A stretch of DNA of 64,000 nucleotides from UBA2396 sp038042175. Its GTDB lineage: Bacteria > Planctomycetota > Phycisphaerae > Phycisphaerales > UBA1924. The notes under the pieces are model-generated. The model ran no database searches, had not been told where the DNA came from, and saw only the letters and a program-made list of their open reading frames with translations. Made by a program: the position numbers and the translations under genes. This document shows positions 16,591 through 26,750 of the stretch, piece after piece (position 1 is the first letter of the stretch; each line of letters begins with the position of its first letter). The stretch spans positions 1 through 64,000 of the forward strand of contig CAYHQQ010000013.1 of assembly GCA_964358855.1 (NCBI GenBank), written 5' to 3'.

Positions 16591-18015
16591 ATGGCCCACC
16601 ATAAGTCCAATGATCCCAACATCTTCATCCTTCCCGATCTGGGGGAGGGCGTGCACGAGGCCGAGCTGATCAAGTGGCGGGTCAAGCCTGGGCAGACCGT
16701 GGCCGAGCACGACATTCTGGCGGAAATGGAGACCGACAAGGCACTGGTTGAGGTTCCAAGCCCCAGGGCGGGCACGATCAAGGAGTTGCACGGGACGGAG
16801 GGGGAGATCTGCCATGTCGGGAACCCGCTGGTGACCTACGAGGGTGGGGCCGCGAACGGGAAGGCCTCCAAGGCCCCGAGCGAGGCGATAGTGGCCAAGG
16901 CGAGCAGTGCGGTCCCCAAGGATCAGCCCATCGCGGAGGTGAAGCCTTCGGAGGAGCGCGAGGACGCCGGGACGGTGGTCGGGATGATGCGCAAGGAAGA
17001 GGGGCCCGAGGATGGCAAGGCCCTGGCGACGCCCGCGGTGCGCCGGCTCGCGCGGGACATGGGCGTTGAGATCGATCGGGTGAAGGGGACTGGGATCAGC
17101 GGACGGGTGACGGAGAAGGACGTGCGCGGGGCTGGCGCGGGCGGCACGGCCCAACCCAGTGCGCCGGCGAGGCACGCCGCACCGGTGGTGCATCACGCCC
17201 CGGCGGCGCCCGTGCGGCACGCCTCGGCCCACCGCGAGGCGGCGTCGGTCGACCTTTCGCGGGCCGCGGCCACGTCGACCGGGGCTCCGGATGAGACCAC
17301 GCGAGTGCCGTTCCGCGGCGTGCGCCGCACGATCGCCAACCGCCTTCGCGAGTCGATGAACCAGGCGGTGCACTTCACGGTGATGGACGAGGCAGACGTG
17401 TCGGCGCTGGACAGTCTTCGCAAGAAGCTGGCGGCGGCGAGCGGGGAGAAGGTCAGCTTCCTGCCGTTTGTGGCGGCGGCGGTCTGCCGTGTGCTCAGCG
17501 CCGAGGCCTTCCGCGGGATGAACGCGACGGTGGACGAGAAACCCGGCGATGCGGCGGCCGAGGCGTCGATCGTGCAGCATCGCAGCGTGCACCTGGGCAT
17601 CGCGACCGACACCGACAACGGGTTGATGGTGCCGGTGATCCGTGACGCGGATCGGCTGGGCGTGCTGCAGATCTCAAGGTCGATCGCGGCGATCGCCGAG
17701 CAGGCGCGGATGCGGACGATCTCACGCGAAAACCTCATGGGCGGGACGTTCACGATCACGAATGTCGGGAGCCACGCGGGGCGGTTTGCGACGCCGGTGA
17801 TCAACTATCCGGAGGTGGCGATCCTGGCGGTTGGACGGGCGAGGCCCTCGCCGGTGATTCGCCATGGCGGGATCTTCGTGGGCAATCTCTTGCCCTTGAG
17901 CCTGGCGTGCGACCACCGGGTGGTCGACGGTGCGACGGCGGCCCTGGCGCTGGCCGAGATCGTGAAACTCCTGCAGGAGCAGCCCGACAGCCTGATGGGC
18001 CCGGCGAGGGGCTAA
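16591..18015 (+). CDS. Dihydrolipoamide acyltransferase (E2) of a 2-oxoacid dehydrogenase complex
   Basis: 474 residues. The lipoyl domain (about 10-86) has the lipoylated lysine K50 in EMETDKALVEV. A peripheral-subunit-binding domain (ATPAVRRLARDMGVEIDRVKGTGISGRVTEKDV, about 149-181) follows, then a His/Ala/Pro-rich linker and a catalytic domain with DHRVVDG, active-site histidine H442. It transfers acyl groups from lipoate to CoA in a pyruvate, branched-chain or 2-oxoglutarate complex; which one is not decided by sequence. E1 and E3 genes are not adjacent. ATG 16591 is preferred because the domain starts soon after; no strong SD is seen. Confidence 0.92.
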   Translation: MAHHKSNDPNIFILPDLGEGVHEAELIKWRVKPGQTVAEHDILAEMETDKALVEVPSPRAGTIKELHGTEGEICHVGNPLVTYEGGAANGKASKAPSEAIVAKASSAVPKDQPIAEVKPSEEREDAGTVVGMMRKEEGPEDGKALATPAVRRLARDMGVEIDRVKGTGISGRVTEKDVRGAGAGGTAQPSAPARHAAPVVHHAPAAPVRHASAHREAASVDLSRAAATSTGAPDETTRVPFRGVRRTIANRLRESMNQAVHFTVMDEADVSALDSLRKKLAAASGEKVSFLPFVAAAVCRVLSAEAFRGMNATVDEKPGDAAAEASIVQHRSVHLGIATDTDNGLMVPVIRDADRLGVLQISRSIAAIAEQARMRTISRENLMGGTFTITNVGSHAGRFATPVINYPEVAILAVGRARPSPVIRHGGIFVGNLLPLSLACDHRVVDGATAALALAEIVKLLQEQPDSLMGPARG

Positions 18016-18030
18016 GGCCTGAAGAGTTTT

Positions 18031-18070
18031 AACACGGAGTTCACGGAGGGGCACGGAGGAAGGCAGAGGA
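18031..18070 (+). repeat. Dispersed AACACGGAG-type repeat
   Basis: About 40 bp of the pattern AACACGGAG..CACGGAGGGGCACGGAG..AAGGCAG. A close copy lies at 63675-63710 and a fragment near 9288. Here it runs up to the start of the esterase gene, and its AGAGGAGAGGA end may serve as the SD. Confidence 0.7.
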
Positions 18071-18080
18071 GAGGATTGGA

Positions 18081-19346
18081 ATGAGAGCACTCCGAAGCGC
18101 GTGTGTTGGTGTTGTTGTTGCGGCCGCAGGGCTTTGCGGGTCGCTTGCGACAGCGAGTGGGCCCGAGTCTCCGGTCGAGTCGCTCAAGGCGTGGATGCAC
18201 TCGACGGTGAAGGATCGGCCGTCGCTCGAGAAGCAGACGTTCACGACGATGCCGCTCACCAAGGCGGAGGCGGCCACGGCCCTTGGCATGCTCTGGGATG
18301 CACACGCGGACATCTCGCTGACGCTCCACAAGAAAGAGTGGGACGCCAAGGCGATCACGATCGGCGACAAGACGATGAAGTTTGAATTCAAAGTCTTTGG
18401 CGAGAAGCCAAAGACCGGGCGCAGCCTCTTCATCTCGATGCACGGCGGGGGCGGAGCACCCGCCTCGGTCAACGAACAGCAGTGGAAGAACCAGGTGGGG
18501 CTCTACAAGCCGGCCGAGGGCGTGTACGTCGCGCCGCGGGCGCCGACGGACACTTGGAACCTCTGGCACGAAGGGCACATCGACGGGCTGTTTGACCGGC
18601 TGATCGAGGACATGGTCGTCTTCGAAGGAGTGGACCCCAATCGCGTATACCTGATGGGGTATTCGGCGGGAGGCGACGGTGTGTACCAACTGGGGCCGCG
18701 TCTGGCCGATCGATGGGCGGCGGCGTCGATGATGGCGGGGCATCCCAACGACGCTTCGCCGCTCAATCTGCGAAACGTGCCCTTTGCGATCCACGTGGGG
18801 GCCAACGACGGGGCGTACAACCGCAACGCGGTCGCCAAAGCGTGGGGCGAGAAGCTCGACGCCCTTCGCAAGGACGATCCCAAGGGATACGAGCACGTGG
18901 CAGAGTTGCACGCCGGGAAAGGGCACTGGATGGACCGTGACGACGCCAAGGCGGTGGCATGGATGGCGGCGTTCACACGCAGCGCAACGCCCGAGCGGGT
19001 GGTGTGGCGTCAGGGTGGCCCGGCGCACTCGCGGTCGTATTGGCTGAAGGTCAAGGACGCGGACAAGAAGCCCGGGACGGTGATCGTCGCGACGTACAAG
19101 CCCGGCGAGGTCGTGATCGAATCGGCCGAGGGACTCACTGGCGTGACGGTGCTGCTCAGCGACGCGATGATGGACTTGGACAAGCCCCTGAAGATCACCA
19201 AGGACGGCAAGACGCTCTTTGAGGGCAAGGTTCAGCGGACGATCGAGTCTTTGGCGGCCTCGCTGGAGGAGCGTGCGGACAAAGGGCTCATGTTCCCGGC
19301 GCGGGTGAGCGTGGACTTCGCTCCGGCGGACGCGGCGCCCAAGTGA
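18081..19346 (+). CDS. Exported alpha/beta-hydrolase (predicted peptidase/esterase)
   Basis: 421 residues: signal peptide (1-26), an N-terminal helical part, then an alpha/beta-hydrolase domain (about 110-320). Oxyanion segment SMHGGGG is at 119-125. The triad is probably S195 in GYSAGGDG, D243 in GANDGAYN and H282 in GKGHWMD. It is akin to the LpqC/poly-hydroxybutyrate-depolymerase-like and predicted-peptidase esterases that planctomycetes secrete in number. The C-terminal 90 residues form a beta domain that may bind substrate. The substrate is unknown. Confidence 0.82.
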   Translation: MRALRSACVGVVVAAAGLCGSLATASGPESPVESLKAWMHSTVKDRPSLEKQTFTTMPLTKAEAATALGMLWDAHADISLTLHKKEWDAKAITIGDKTMKFEFKVFGEKPKTGRSLFISMHGGGGAPASVNEQQWKNQVGLYKPAEGVYVAPRAPTDTWNLWHEGHIDGLFDRLIEDMVVFEGVDPNRVYLMGYSAGGDGVYQLGPRLADRWAAASMMAGHPNDASPLNLRNVPFAIHVGANDGAYNRNAVAKAWGEKLDALRKDDPKGYEHVAELHAGKGHWMDRDDAKAVAWMAAFTRSATPERVVWRQGGPAHSRSYWLKVKDADKKPGTVIVATYKPGEVVIESAEGLTGVTVLLSDAMMDLDKPLKITKDGKTLFEGKVQRTIESLAASLEERADKGLMFPARVSVDFAPADAAPK

Positions 19347-19358
19347 GGCCCGGAGAGC

Positions 19359-21347
19359 TCAGGAAACGCGTCCGGACTTCTTGGCGAAACTCTTGCACGT
19401 CCACCACAGGACCAGCATGGTGACCGCGCAGTATCCGACAAAGACGCCAAAGGCCACGGCAGTGAACGTGCCCATGCTGACGCCGCCATCATTGCCCAGG
19501 AAGTAGCGATTCCAGCTGCCGACTCGCTCGCTGAATCCACCCTGGAGAGCGGAAACAATCATCACCGGTGGATTGACGATGAGCGTGAAGTCACCCCACA
19601 CATTGGAGAGTTCGGACCAGACCTGTCCTCGAAGGCGCATGAGCTCGATCGCCAGCTCGCCAAGACCCCATGTCAGCGGCAAGCCCGCCCAGATCGCCAG
19701 GCCAAAGAGCGTGTTGCGCGTGCCCGCGGCCGAGGCGCTCTTGCTGGTGAGGCTCAGGCGTGTGCCCATGGCGGCCAGCAGCAAGCAGGGGCCGGCGAGG
19801 ATCAGCACCAGGTGGACCAGGAGCATCCCACGGAACGCGCCCCAGAGCACGCCCAGGAGCAGGGCGTTGACCAGGATCACCGCGGGGAGCAGCCAGAGCG
19901 AGCGCAGAGCCCCCAGGAACTTGCCCATGACGATCTCGCGGGCGGTGAGTGTCGTGGCCAGGAGCGTTTCCCAGGTCTTGGCCTCACGCTCGCCGGCGAT
20001 GCCGCCGACAGTGAGCGAGGCCGCCTGAAGGAGCAGGATGACCGAGTAGGTCATCGTGGTCGCGGTGACGGGCACCTCCGACTCGCCCCCCGCTGAGACG
20101 AGCATGAGCAGCGAGAACGCGACGACCCCCAGGAGAACGAGCGTCGCGATCCACTTCTTGCGAAACAGCGGCTGGTTCATCTCCCGCCAGAGCACCGGCT
20201 GATCGCCGACCTCGCGGCTGGTGCGCACACGCAGGCCCGATGCCGCCGCACGGGCCGCCATGTCCTCGGCGGGAGTGGGCGGCGGGGAGGCCTCACCGTC
20301 GCTGTCGACCCTTCGGGCCACGGCGACCGAGCGCTTCACGCGCCCGAACGCGACCGAATCGGGAGTTCCGCCCGCGGCCACACTGAGCATGACCCTGCGG
20401 AGAAAGAGGGTGGTGAGCCCGAAGATCACGGCTGTGACGGCGATGTTGTAGACGGTCGTGGCGATCCACATCTGGGTGATGCTGAAGGCGCCAAAGCCGG
20501 CGCCCATGAACCCGCCGAGCATCTGGGTGGCCAGCATGCCCAGCGTGAAGGGCGAACAGGTGGCCAGGACATCGATCAGCCATGTCGGAGGACCGCCCCG
20601 CATGCCGCCGGTTCGGACCATCGTCGTGGCAATGAGCCCGGCGACCAATGCTGGACCGCCCACGAGCGCGACCTGCATGATGAACGCGAGGAACGTCGCG
20701 GTCGAGGCCTTCTTGCACCACAGGGAGTTGAGCATCGCCAGCGAGGCCCCCATGAGCGCGAGCGAGAGGACGATCGCGGTGCCGGCGAAAATGTACTCGA
20801 CCTCGACGCCGCCCAAGACGCGAACCGCCAGCTGCACGGGGATGGCCGAGAGGGCCAGGAGGCCCAAGGTCAGCATGGCCGCACTGAGCTTGCCCAGGGC
20901 GATCCGCCAGGCCGTGACGGGAGTGGTCAGCAGAACGTCGAGCGTGCGTCGTCGGCGTTCGTCGGAGAGTGAGCCGGCGGTGGTGGAAGGCGCGAGGAAG
21001 ACCAGCACCGTCGCCTGGACCCACATGACAGCGACGGTAAGGGTCGGGGCGATGCGCTGGAGGTCCTGGATCCGCTCGACGCGCCCGCCGCCCAGGCCCT
21101 GGTCGGCCCTGGACCCGGCGTACGCGACCCACACCGCCGCGGTGAGCAGGAAGACGTACACGCTCCGCCCGGCGATGGTGGAGAACTTGCGTGAGGTCGT
21201 GCGGACTTCTTTGGTGAACACGGGACCGATCCACTCGGCGGGGTCGAGCCAGCCGACGATCCGCCGCCACAAGGGGTCCTTGCGGCGCAGCGCGAACTGT
21301 GGATCGGCCGGAGGCGGCGTGCTGGGCTGGGTTTGGGCCTGGGTCAT
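19359..21347 (-). CDS. ABC-2 type transporter permease
   Basis: 662-residue integral membrane protein, last gene of the eleven-gene minus-strand operon. Two related halves each begin with a soluble stretch before several transmembrane helices, with GREA/GER-type cytoplasmic loop motifs (ERRRRTLDVLLTTPVTAWRIALGK and GEREAKTWETLLATTLTAREIVMGK). This is the hallmark of fused ABC-2 permeases, so one polypeptide may supply both transmembrane halves. It should form an exporter with the ATPase encoded just upstream; its ATG (21347) overlaps the ATPase stop by four bases (ATGA), implying coupled translation. The substrate is unknown. Confidence 0.88.
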   Translation of the reverse strand: MTQAQTQPSTPPPADPQFALRRKDPLWRRIVGWLDPAEWIGPVFTKEVRTTSRKFSTIAGRSVYVFLLTAAVWVAYAGSRADQGLGGGRVERIQDLQRIAPTLTVAVMWVQATVLVFLAPSTTAGSLSDERRRRTLDVLLTTPVTAWRIALGKLSAAMLTLGLLALSAIPVQLAVRVLGGVEVEYIFAGTAIVLSLALMGASLAMLNSLWCKKASTATFLAFIMQVALVGGPALVAGLIATTMVRTGGMRGGPPTWLIDVLATCSPFTLGMLATQMLGGFMGAGFGAFSITQMWIATTVYNIAVTAVIFGLTTLFLRRVMLSVAAGGTPDSVAFGRVKRSVAVARRVDSDGEASPPPTPAEDMAARAAASGLRVRTSREVGDQPVLWREMNQPLFRKKWIATLVLLGVVAFSLLMLVSAGGESEVPVTATTMTYSVILLLQAASLTVGGIAGEREAKTWETLLATTLTAREIVMGKFLGALRSLWLLPAVILVNALLLGVLWGAFRGMLLVHLVLILAGPCLLLAAMGTRLSLTSKSASAAGTRNTLFGLAIWAGLPLTWGLGELAIELMRLRGQVWSELSNVWGDFTLIVNPPVMIVSALQGGFSERVGSWNRYFLGNDGGVSMGTFTAVAFGVFVGYCAVTMLVLWWTCKSFAKKSGRVS

Positions 21348-22288
21348 TGCAGCGCCCCGGTGGTGAGAGTCAAGAACGCGTCCTCCAGCTTGACCTCCTG
21401 GGGCGTGAAGCACTGGATCTTGCCGCCGCCAGCAAGCACCGCCTCGATCACGGGTTGGTGCGAGTGGACGCCCGGGACCATCTCGACCATCAGCACGTCG
21501 GGCTTCTCAACGTTCATGAGCACGCGGGCGACGCGGTGGTCCTTCTCGACGATGGTCTTGACGAGCTCGGGGGCGGCCGAGCCCTCGCCCAGGGTGACCT
21601 GGATGCGTTCGCCGCCGCGGCCCCGCGTGAGGGCGTCCTTCATGGTGCCCGAGTAGAGCAGCTTGCCGCGTTCGATGATGCCGATGGAGGTCGACATCTC
21701 GCCCAGCTCCGAGAGGATGTGCGAGCTGATGATGAGGGTCTTGCCGAGCTTGCCCAGCTCGGTCAGCAGCGATCGCATCTCGATGCGGGCGCGAGGATCG
21801 AGCCCGCTGGCGGGCTCGTCGAGCAGCAGGACCTTGGGGTCGTGGATGAGCACGCGGGCGATGCCCAGCCGCTGGGTCATGCCGCGGGAGAGCGACTCGA
21901 CCATCGCATTGCGCTTGCCGGTGAGGTCGGTGAGCTCAAGTACGCCGTCGATGACCGCCCGGCGCCGGCTTCGCGGGATGTTGAACGCGGCGGCGAAGAA
22001 CTGGAGGTACTCGTCGACGGTCAGGTCGTCGTAGACGCCGATAAAGTCGGGCATGTAGCCGATGATGCGACGGATGGCCGCCCCGTCCTTGTGGACGCAG
22101 TTGCCGTCGATGAACGCCTCGCCCCCGTCGGGTTTGAGGAGGCACGAGAGGATCTTCATCGTGGTCGTCTTGCCCGCGCCGTTGGGTCCGATGAATCCGT
22201 AGATCTCGCCCTTGCCCAAAGAGAGCGTGAGGTTGTCCAGGGCCATGAGCGACCCGTAGCGTTTGGTGAGCCCCTTGATCTCGATCAC
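21344..22288 (-). CDS. ABC transporter ATP-binding protein
   Basis: 314-residue nucleotide-binding subunit: Walker A GPNGAGKT (34-41), signature LSRGMTQRLGIAR, Walker B VLLLDEPASGLD and a C-terminal extension of about 90 residues typical of ABC-2 exporters of the CcmA/gliding-motility kind. GTG start at 22288 overlaps the upstream stop by four bases (GTGA). It pairs with the permease downstream. A close paralog is encoded at 45789-46751. Confidence 0.92.
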   Translation of the reverse strand: MIEIKGLTKRYGSLMALDNLTLSLGKGEIYGFIGPNGAGKTTTMKILSCLLKPDGGEAFIDGNCVHKDGAAIRRIIGYMPDFIGVYDDLTVDEYLQFFAAAFNIPRSRRRAVIDGVLELTDLTGKRNAMVESLSRGMTQRLGIARVLIHDPKVLLLDEPASGLDPRARIEMRSLLTELGKLGKTLIISSHILSELGEMSTSIGIIERGKLLYSGTMKDALTRGRGGERIQVTLGEGSAAPELVKTIVEKDHRVARVLMNVEKPDVLMVEMVPGVHSHQPVIEAVLAGGGKIQCFTPQEVKLEDAFLTLTTGALQ

Positions 22289-24642
22289 TGGCGATTCTCC
22301 GTGGAAGTATCCGCTGGGGCGCCCGATGCCCGGGGAACAAGGATCCGGTAGGACACGGTGCCGGTGCGTTCAAAGTCGGCCGCCAGCACGGCATCGGAAA
22401 AGAGGCCCCCACCAACACCCTGGCCCGTCACGGTCACGAAGACCGCGTCCCATTGCCCGCCGGCGGCTCGGGTAAGGATGGACGCCGTGCGTTCGGCGGC
22501 ACCCGGCAGAGCTTCGCCCTCGGCGCTCGCCGGCGAGGCGCTGACGGCCGTCGCGCCGCCATCCTGCGCCGAGCCCGCGACCTTCGCCAAAGAAATCACG
22601 CCGCGCAGCTCGATCATGCCCGTCGGGAGGATCGAGGGCGTCTCCCATGTGATGCCGGTGGGCCGCGTGCCCTGGAGGAGCGTACCACCGGTGGGCGCGG
22701 TTCCCTGTGGGAGCGGGCCGACGCGGATGCGGAGTTGATCTCCCTCACGGGCGACCACCGCGCGAACCAGAGAGCGGGTTCGCCCTTCGTCCATTGTGGC
22801 CCGATACGTCCACAGGGAGACGCCAAAGTCCGTCGGGACATTCTGACGCTCGCCGCCCTCGGCCGAGGCGATCTGGAACGTCGTGAGGGGCGCGAACACC
22901 TGCCCCCTGCGAGGGGCTCCCCGTCGCCTCATGGCCATGAACTGATCCTCGTCCTCCTCGCCGGTGTCGGAGACGCCGTGCCACCACGACCCGTCGACCT
23001 GGCCATCGGGCCGGAGCAGGACCTTCGAAGCGCCAAAGACGCCCGAGACGCCCGTCATCCACGACCGGGCGGGCGACGTCATCGTGTTTGACGTCTGGAG
23101 CGTGTCGATCACCGCCAGGCGGTTGTGCTGCGACCTGCCGGTCCGCAGATTCGGTGGCACAACCAGGGCGGCGACAGTTGCCAGCGAGATCCAGAGCAGC
23201 GCGGTCGCCCACGAACGCTGGCGGGCGTCGAACCGCTTGAGCACAAAGTAATCGAACGGCCCCAGCAGGATCATGAGCGTGAAGAGTCCGCCCAGGATCG
23301 CGTAGAAGATCGTGTTGTCGGGCTCGGTGACCGTCACGATCTGGTTGAGCGCGAGATTGGTGGGCGTCTCCCACGACGTGCGGTCGGTCATCGACCGCTT
23401 GAGGTAGGGCGCAAGCGCCGTCCTCAGCGCGTCCTGCCACACGACCTGCGTCGCGGTGTTGTCCAGCGTCGCCGGGATCGTCTCGGGGTCACAACCAATC
23501 ACCGTGACCCACCCAAGCCCCACCGGCCCTTCGGCGATCAGTCCCCCCCACCGCGACTTCCACCCGTCTCTCACCGCAGCCTGGGAGGGCGTGACCAATC
23601 GCGCCTTCACCGTGGCGCGTGCGACGCCCCCGGTGGCGCTCTCCTCGACCTCGACCTTTGGATCATCGCGGAACGGATATCCCGCGTACACATCGCCCTT
23701 GGGCTGCTGAGTGCCGCGGGCATTGAGCGAGGACACCTTGCCGCTCAGCACCGTCGAAAGCTCGCCCGGGACGGACGTGTCGGCGAGGTTGCCGATCGTG
23801 ACCAGATCCTCGCCCGAGGCGCCAGGGAGCCATGTCCGCCAGGACGCCCCGTCCTCGGGCACCAACAGCACAAGGCGGCCCCCCGAGTCGACCCATTCTC
23901 GAACCGCCGCGACCACCCGGGGATCGGCGGCGAGCACCTTGTTGGGCTGCACGACGAGCGCGTCGAGCCCGTCGTAGGCCCTGGCGAGCGGGGGCATGTT
24001 CTCGGGGCGAAGATCCGCGCTCGTGAGCTTCTGCCACCTCGCCAGTCGCATCATCCGCGGATCGCGGGCGAGCAAACGGGGCTCGATCGTGAGCTTGTTG
24101 ATGGTGAGCGTCGACTCGACCCGCGACGAGTGGGGAAACGCCCGCTCGAGCGATGCGGCGCCCACGCGGGCGATGAGCCCGCGATTGCCGGCCATGATCT
24201 CGCCGATCCGCTGCGTGTCGCCCGTCGAGTAGGTGCCGAATGTCGCGGACTCCTTGGTCTCACTGGACTGGAAGGTCACCGTCACGTCGGGGTCGCTGGG
24301 CAGGCAGACCGCCAGGTCCACCGCCGAAAGCTTCCCCGGCGTCGTCGACGCGGGCACCACGATCCGGGCCGACTGCGTCTTGTCCTGGCGGTACTCGACC
24401 ATGATGGTGCCCGATTCGGCCTTCTCGCCGCCCGAGAGCCAGACCCGCACGGGCATCCACCGCCCCGACGCCACCGCCCCGTCGAACCCAAACTCGACCT
24501 TGACCATCACCGGCGGCTTGTCGCCCGCCCAGCGCAAAGTTGACATGGAGGCGAGCACGTGCGGCACCACGCCCGCCATCAGCAGCACCGCCGCCCACGC
24601 CGCCAGCGTAGCACGCTTGTGATTCCACAGGCTCAGCCCCAT
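22285..24642 (-). CDS. Large envelope membrane protein with GATase-like fold region
   Basis: 785 residues. A signal/anchor lies at the N-terminus and a beta-rich extracytoplasmic part follows (about 45-200). A Rossmann-like region then appears (AYDGLDALVVQP..VREWVDSGGRLVLLVPEDG), of the kind found in GATase1-like regions of planctomycete VWA proteins. Two transmembrane helices at about 444-467 and 477-497 are followed by a long C-terminal extracytoplasmic domain. It is a paralog of the protein at 43171-45741, and both sit directly upstream of an ABC ATPase gene. It may be the accessory subunit of the exporter. ATG 24642 shares one base with the preceding stop (TGATG). Confidence 0.75.
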   Translation of the reverse strand: MGLSLWNHKRATLAAWAAVLLMAGVVPHVLASMSTLRWAGDKPPVMVKVEFGFDGAVASGRWMPVRVWLSGGEKAESGTIMVEYRQDKTQSARIVVPASTTPGKLSAVDLAVCLPSDPDVTVTFQSSETKESATFGTYSTGDTQRIGEIMAGNRGLIARVGAASLERAFPHSSRVESTLTINKLTIEPRLLARDPRMMRLARWQKLTSADLRPENMPPLARAYDGLDALVVQPNKVLAADPRVVAAVREWVDSGGRLVLLVPEDGASWRTWLPGASGEDLVTIGNLADTSVPGELSTVLSGKVSSLNARGTQQPKGDVYAGYPFRDDPKVEVEESATGGVARATVKARLVTPSQAAVRDGWKSRWGGLIAEGPVGLGWVTVIGCDPETIPATLDNTATQVVWQDALRTALAPYLKRSMTDRTSWETPTNLALNQIVTVTEPDNTIFYAILGGLFTLMILLGPFDYFVLKRFDARQRSWATALLWISLATVAALVVPPNLRTGRSQHNRLAVIDTLQTSNTMTSPARSWMTGVSGVFGASKVLLRPDGQVDGSWWHGVSDTGEEDEDQFMAMRRRGAPRRGQVFAPLTTFQIASAEGGERQNVPTDFGVSLWTYRATMDEGRTRSLVRAVVAREGDQLRIRVGPLPQGTAPTGGTLLQGTRPTGITWETPSILPTGMIELRGVISLAKVAGSAQDGGATAVSASPASAEGEALPGAAERTASILTRAAGGQWDAVFVTVTGQGVGGGLFSDAVLAADFERTGTVSYRILVPRASGAPADTSTENRQ

Positions 24643-26750
24643 CAGACATGGACCTTTCTGTTGTAAACGAACCACTCCAGCATAACAACCGCAAGGGCCG
24701 CAAGGATCATCCAGGGCCAGATCGACCGCACCGCCCGCCCGGTGTCCCCGGGCTTGGCGACCGCGACGTCGGTCGCGACCTTGATTTGTTCGGCGGCACG
24801 GATGTCGGATTCCGCCGGGTCGAGCAGATTCACAGCATATTCACGCAGCACCCGCGCGCCATCCTTGCGGTCGCCCGCCGCCGCGGCCCCGGTCCACCGC
24901 ACCGTGTACACCCCGACCTTGGGCAAGGGTCCAAACGACGCGGAGCCGTCGGGCCCCGTCCCCACTCCGACTTCCATGTTCCCCGGACCCGCGCAGTCGA
25001 CGCCCGTGGCGTTCTCCGGCAGGCGGTCGCTGATGGTCATGCCCGGCTGCGAGGAGCGGGCAACCGCCCAGCCCCCGCCGGTGCCCAGATAGTCGGTCGC
25101 GTACGAAAGGAAGATGAGAAACCCCACGTCGAAAGGCCAATCGGTCGCCGTCACGTCGAATGGCACGACGATCGCCCGCATGTCGGTGGAAATCAACTCG
25201 ACCATCGCCGGCCCAAGCGTGGACTCCACCAAGACCTGGGCGGTGCTGCCCGCGGGCACCTCGATCAGCCGAGACTTGAAGATGTCCAGGGTGTCAAGAT
25301 TGAGCGAACGTAGGGCCGCATGGTCGCGGGTCCAGTTCACGATCTGCGACGCCTCGCCCTCGCCGCGATCGACCAGCACCGGGCCCAGGGGCCTGACGTT
25401 GGCCGGATCCGCACTCGCCTCGCTCGCAGCGACCGCATTGGGCACGTTGTTGAGCACCAGGTACCGCCCCGGGGGCAGCGTGTTCTTCTTCCCGGACCAC
25501 TCGATCTGAACGCCGTCGAGCACCACTACGTCGTACTGGCCGGTCTTTCCGGCTTTGAGCTCGGCCTGGAACTCCGCGGCGGTCATCACCGCGGGCTCGC
25601 CGGCCTGCGGAAGGGTCGCCATCGCCTGCTTGAGCAGCAGATTGCCCGCTGTCACGATCGCGATGCGCAGCCCCTTGGCCGGCTGGATCACGATCCAGCC
25701 ACGGTCGTCGGTCGGGAAGCTGTCGATGTCGTCGGCGAGCCCGCCGGGCCTCCGCAGACGCACCTCAATCGTCGCTCCCTCGGGCTTGACCACCTGGAAG
25801 ACCACGCCCAGACTGGCGGGCTTGGCACCCTCGGCCGCGGGCACGGTGACCTCCTTGACCGCCATGACCACGCCGTCGATCGAGAGCTGCGCGTCGAGCG
25901 TCTGTTTGGACTGCTCGGTGCTCTGGATGCTCGCGAAGATCGTGACCTTCGACGGGTCGTCGAACTCGCGATCGGCACGCAGGGCGACCAGGCCGATGTT
26001 CTGGGTCGTCGGCAGGCCGAAGCGATGGAACGTCACGATGTCCGAAGGCCCGGGCGTTGCACGCTCGGCGTCGGGCAGCTTGCCGTCGGTGAACACGTGC
26101 AGCGAGATCGGCCAGCGATCGGAGATCCCCTCGACCACCTGCCCGCTCTCGGCCAGGATGAGCTTGGGAGCCTGGGCACGGGCCAGGCGCACAGCCGGCT
26201 CCAGGAGCGACGGGCCGTCGCTGAGCGTGATCGACTTGACGGCGTCGGCCAGCTTGCGCTTGTCGCCGGTGAACTGTTGCATGACCGACGCCTCGCGGTC
26301 AAACGCGATGACCATCGCCGAGTCGCCCGTGTCCTTGTCCAACAGACCCGGCTCGCGAAGCCCGGAGATCAGATCCAGGGCGGCCTTCTTGGCGGCGTCC
26401 AGACGCGAGATCGTCCCGCCCTTCTCGTTCTCATCCAGCGCGTTCATGCTCGCCGAGCGGTCGATCACGATGACCTGCCGCTCGCCGCTGAGCGTCGCCG
26501 AATTGAGCTGCGGCTGACCCAAAGCCAGAATGGCCGCGGCCAGGGCCAGGAGCTGCAGCAGCAGCAGGATGTTGCGCCGCAGCTTCTGGAACGGCGCGTT
26601 GGCCTGGAGATCCTGGATCGCCTTCTTCCACAGAAGGGTCGACGAGATCTCCAGGTTGCGCCGCTTGAGCTTGAGGAAGTACAGAATCACCAGCGACGGC
26701 ACCGCGATGGCGGCGGCGATGGCGGCGTACATGGGGGTCAGTAGGGTCAC
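24642..26750 (-). CDS. BatA-type membrane protein with von Willebrand A domain
   Basis: 702 residues. The N-terminal BatA segment (helices about 6-27 and 60-77, with KLKRRNLEISSTLLW between) is followed by a VWA domain with MIDAS DxSxS (D97, S99, S101 in IDRSASMN). A large extracytoplasmic region follows, then a C-terminal membrane helix near the end (WPWMILAALAVVMLEWFVY). BatA proteins act with MoxR ATPases, often in stress tolerance. GTG start at 26750 overlaps the DUF58 stop by four bases. Confidence 0.88.
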   Translation of the reverse strand: MTLLTPMYAAIAAAIAVPSLVILYFLKLKRRNLEISSTLLWKKAIQDLQANAPFQKLRRNILLLLQLLALAAAILALGQPQLNSATLSGERQVIVIDRSASMNALDENEKGGTISRLDAAKKAALDLISGLREPGLLDKDTGDSAMVIAFDREASVMQQFTGDKRKLADAVKSITLSDGPSLLEPAVRLARAQAPKLILAESGQVVEGISDRWPISLHVFTDGKLPDAERATPGPSDIVTFHRFGLPTTQNIGLVALRADREFDDPSKVTIFASIQSTEQSKQTLDAQLSIDGVVMAVKEVTVPAAEGAKPASLGVVFQVVKPEGATIEVRLRRPGGLADDIDSFPTDDRGWIVIQPAKGLRIAIVTAGNLLLKQAMATLPQAGEPAVMTAAEFQAELKAGKTGQYDVVVLDGVQIEWSGKKNTLPPGRYLVLNNVPNAVAASEASADPANVRPLGPVLVDRGEGEASQIVNWTRDHAALRSLNLDTLDIFKSRLIEVPAGSTAQVLVESTLGPAMVELISTDMRAIVVPFDVTATDWPFDVGFLIFLSYATDYLGTGGGWAVARSSQPGMTISDRLPENATGVDCAGPGNMEVGVGTGPDGSASFGPLPKVGVYTVRWTGAAAAGDRKDGARVLREYAVNLLDPAESDIRAAEQIKVATDVAVAKPGDTGRAVRSIWPWMILAALAVVMLEWFVYNRKVHV

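Noticed and set aside
13708..17592. One 1294-residue protein across the VIT/VWA gene and E2 region
   Set aside because: The extra 475 residues are the antisense of the E2 gene; the signal peptide and SD place the real start at 16167.
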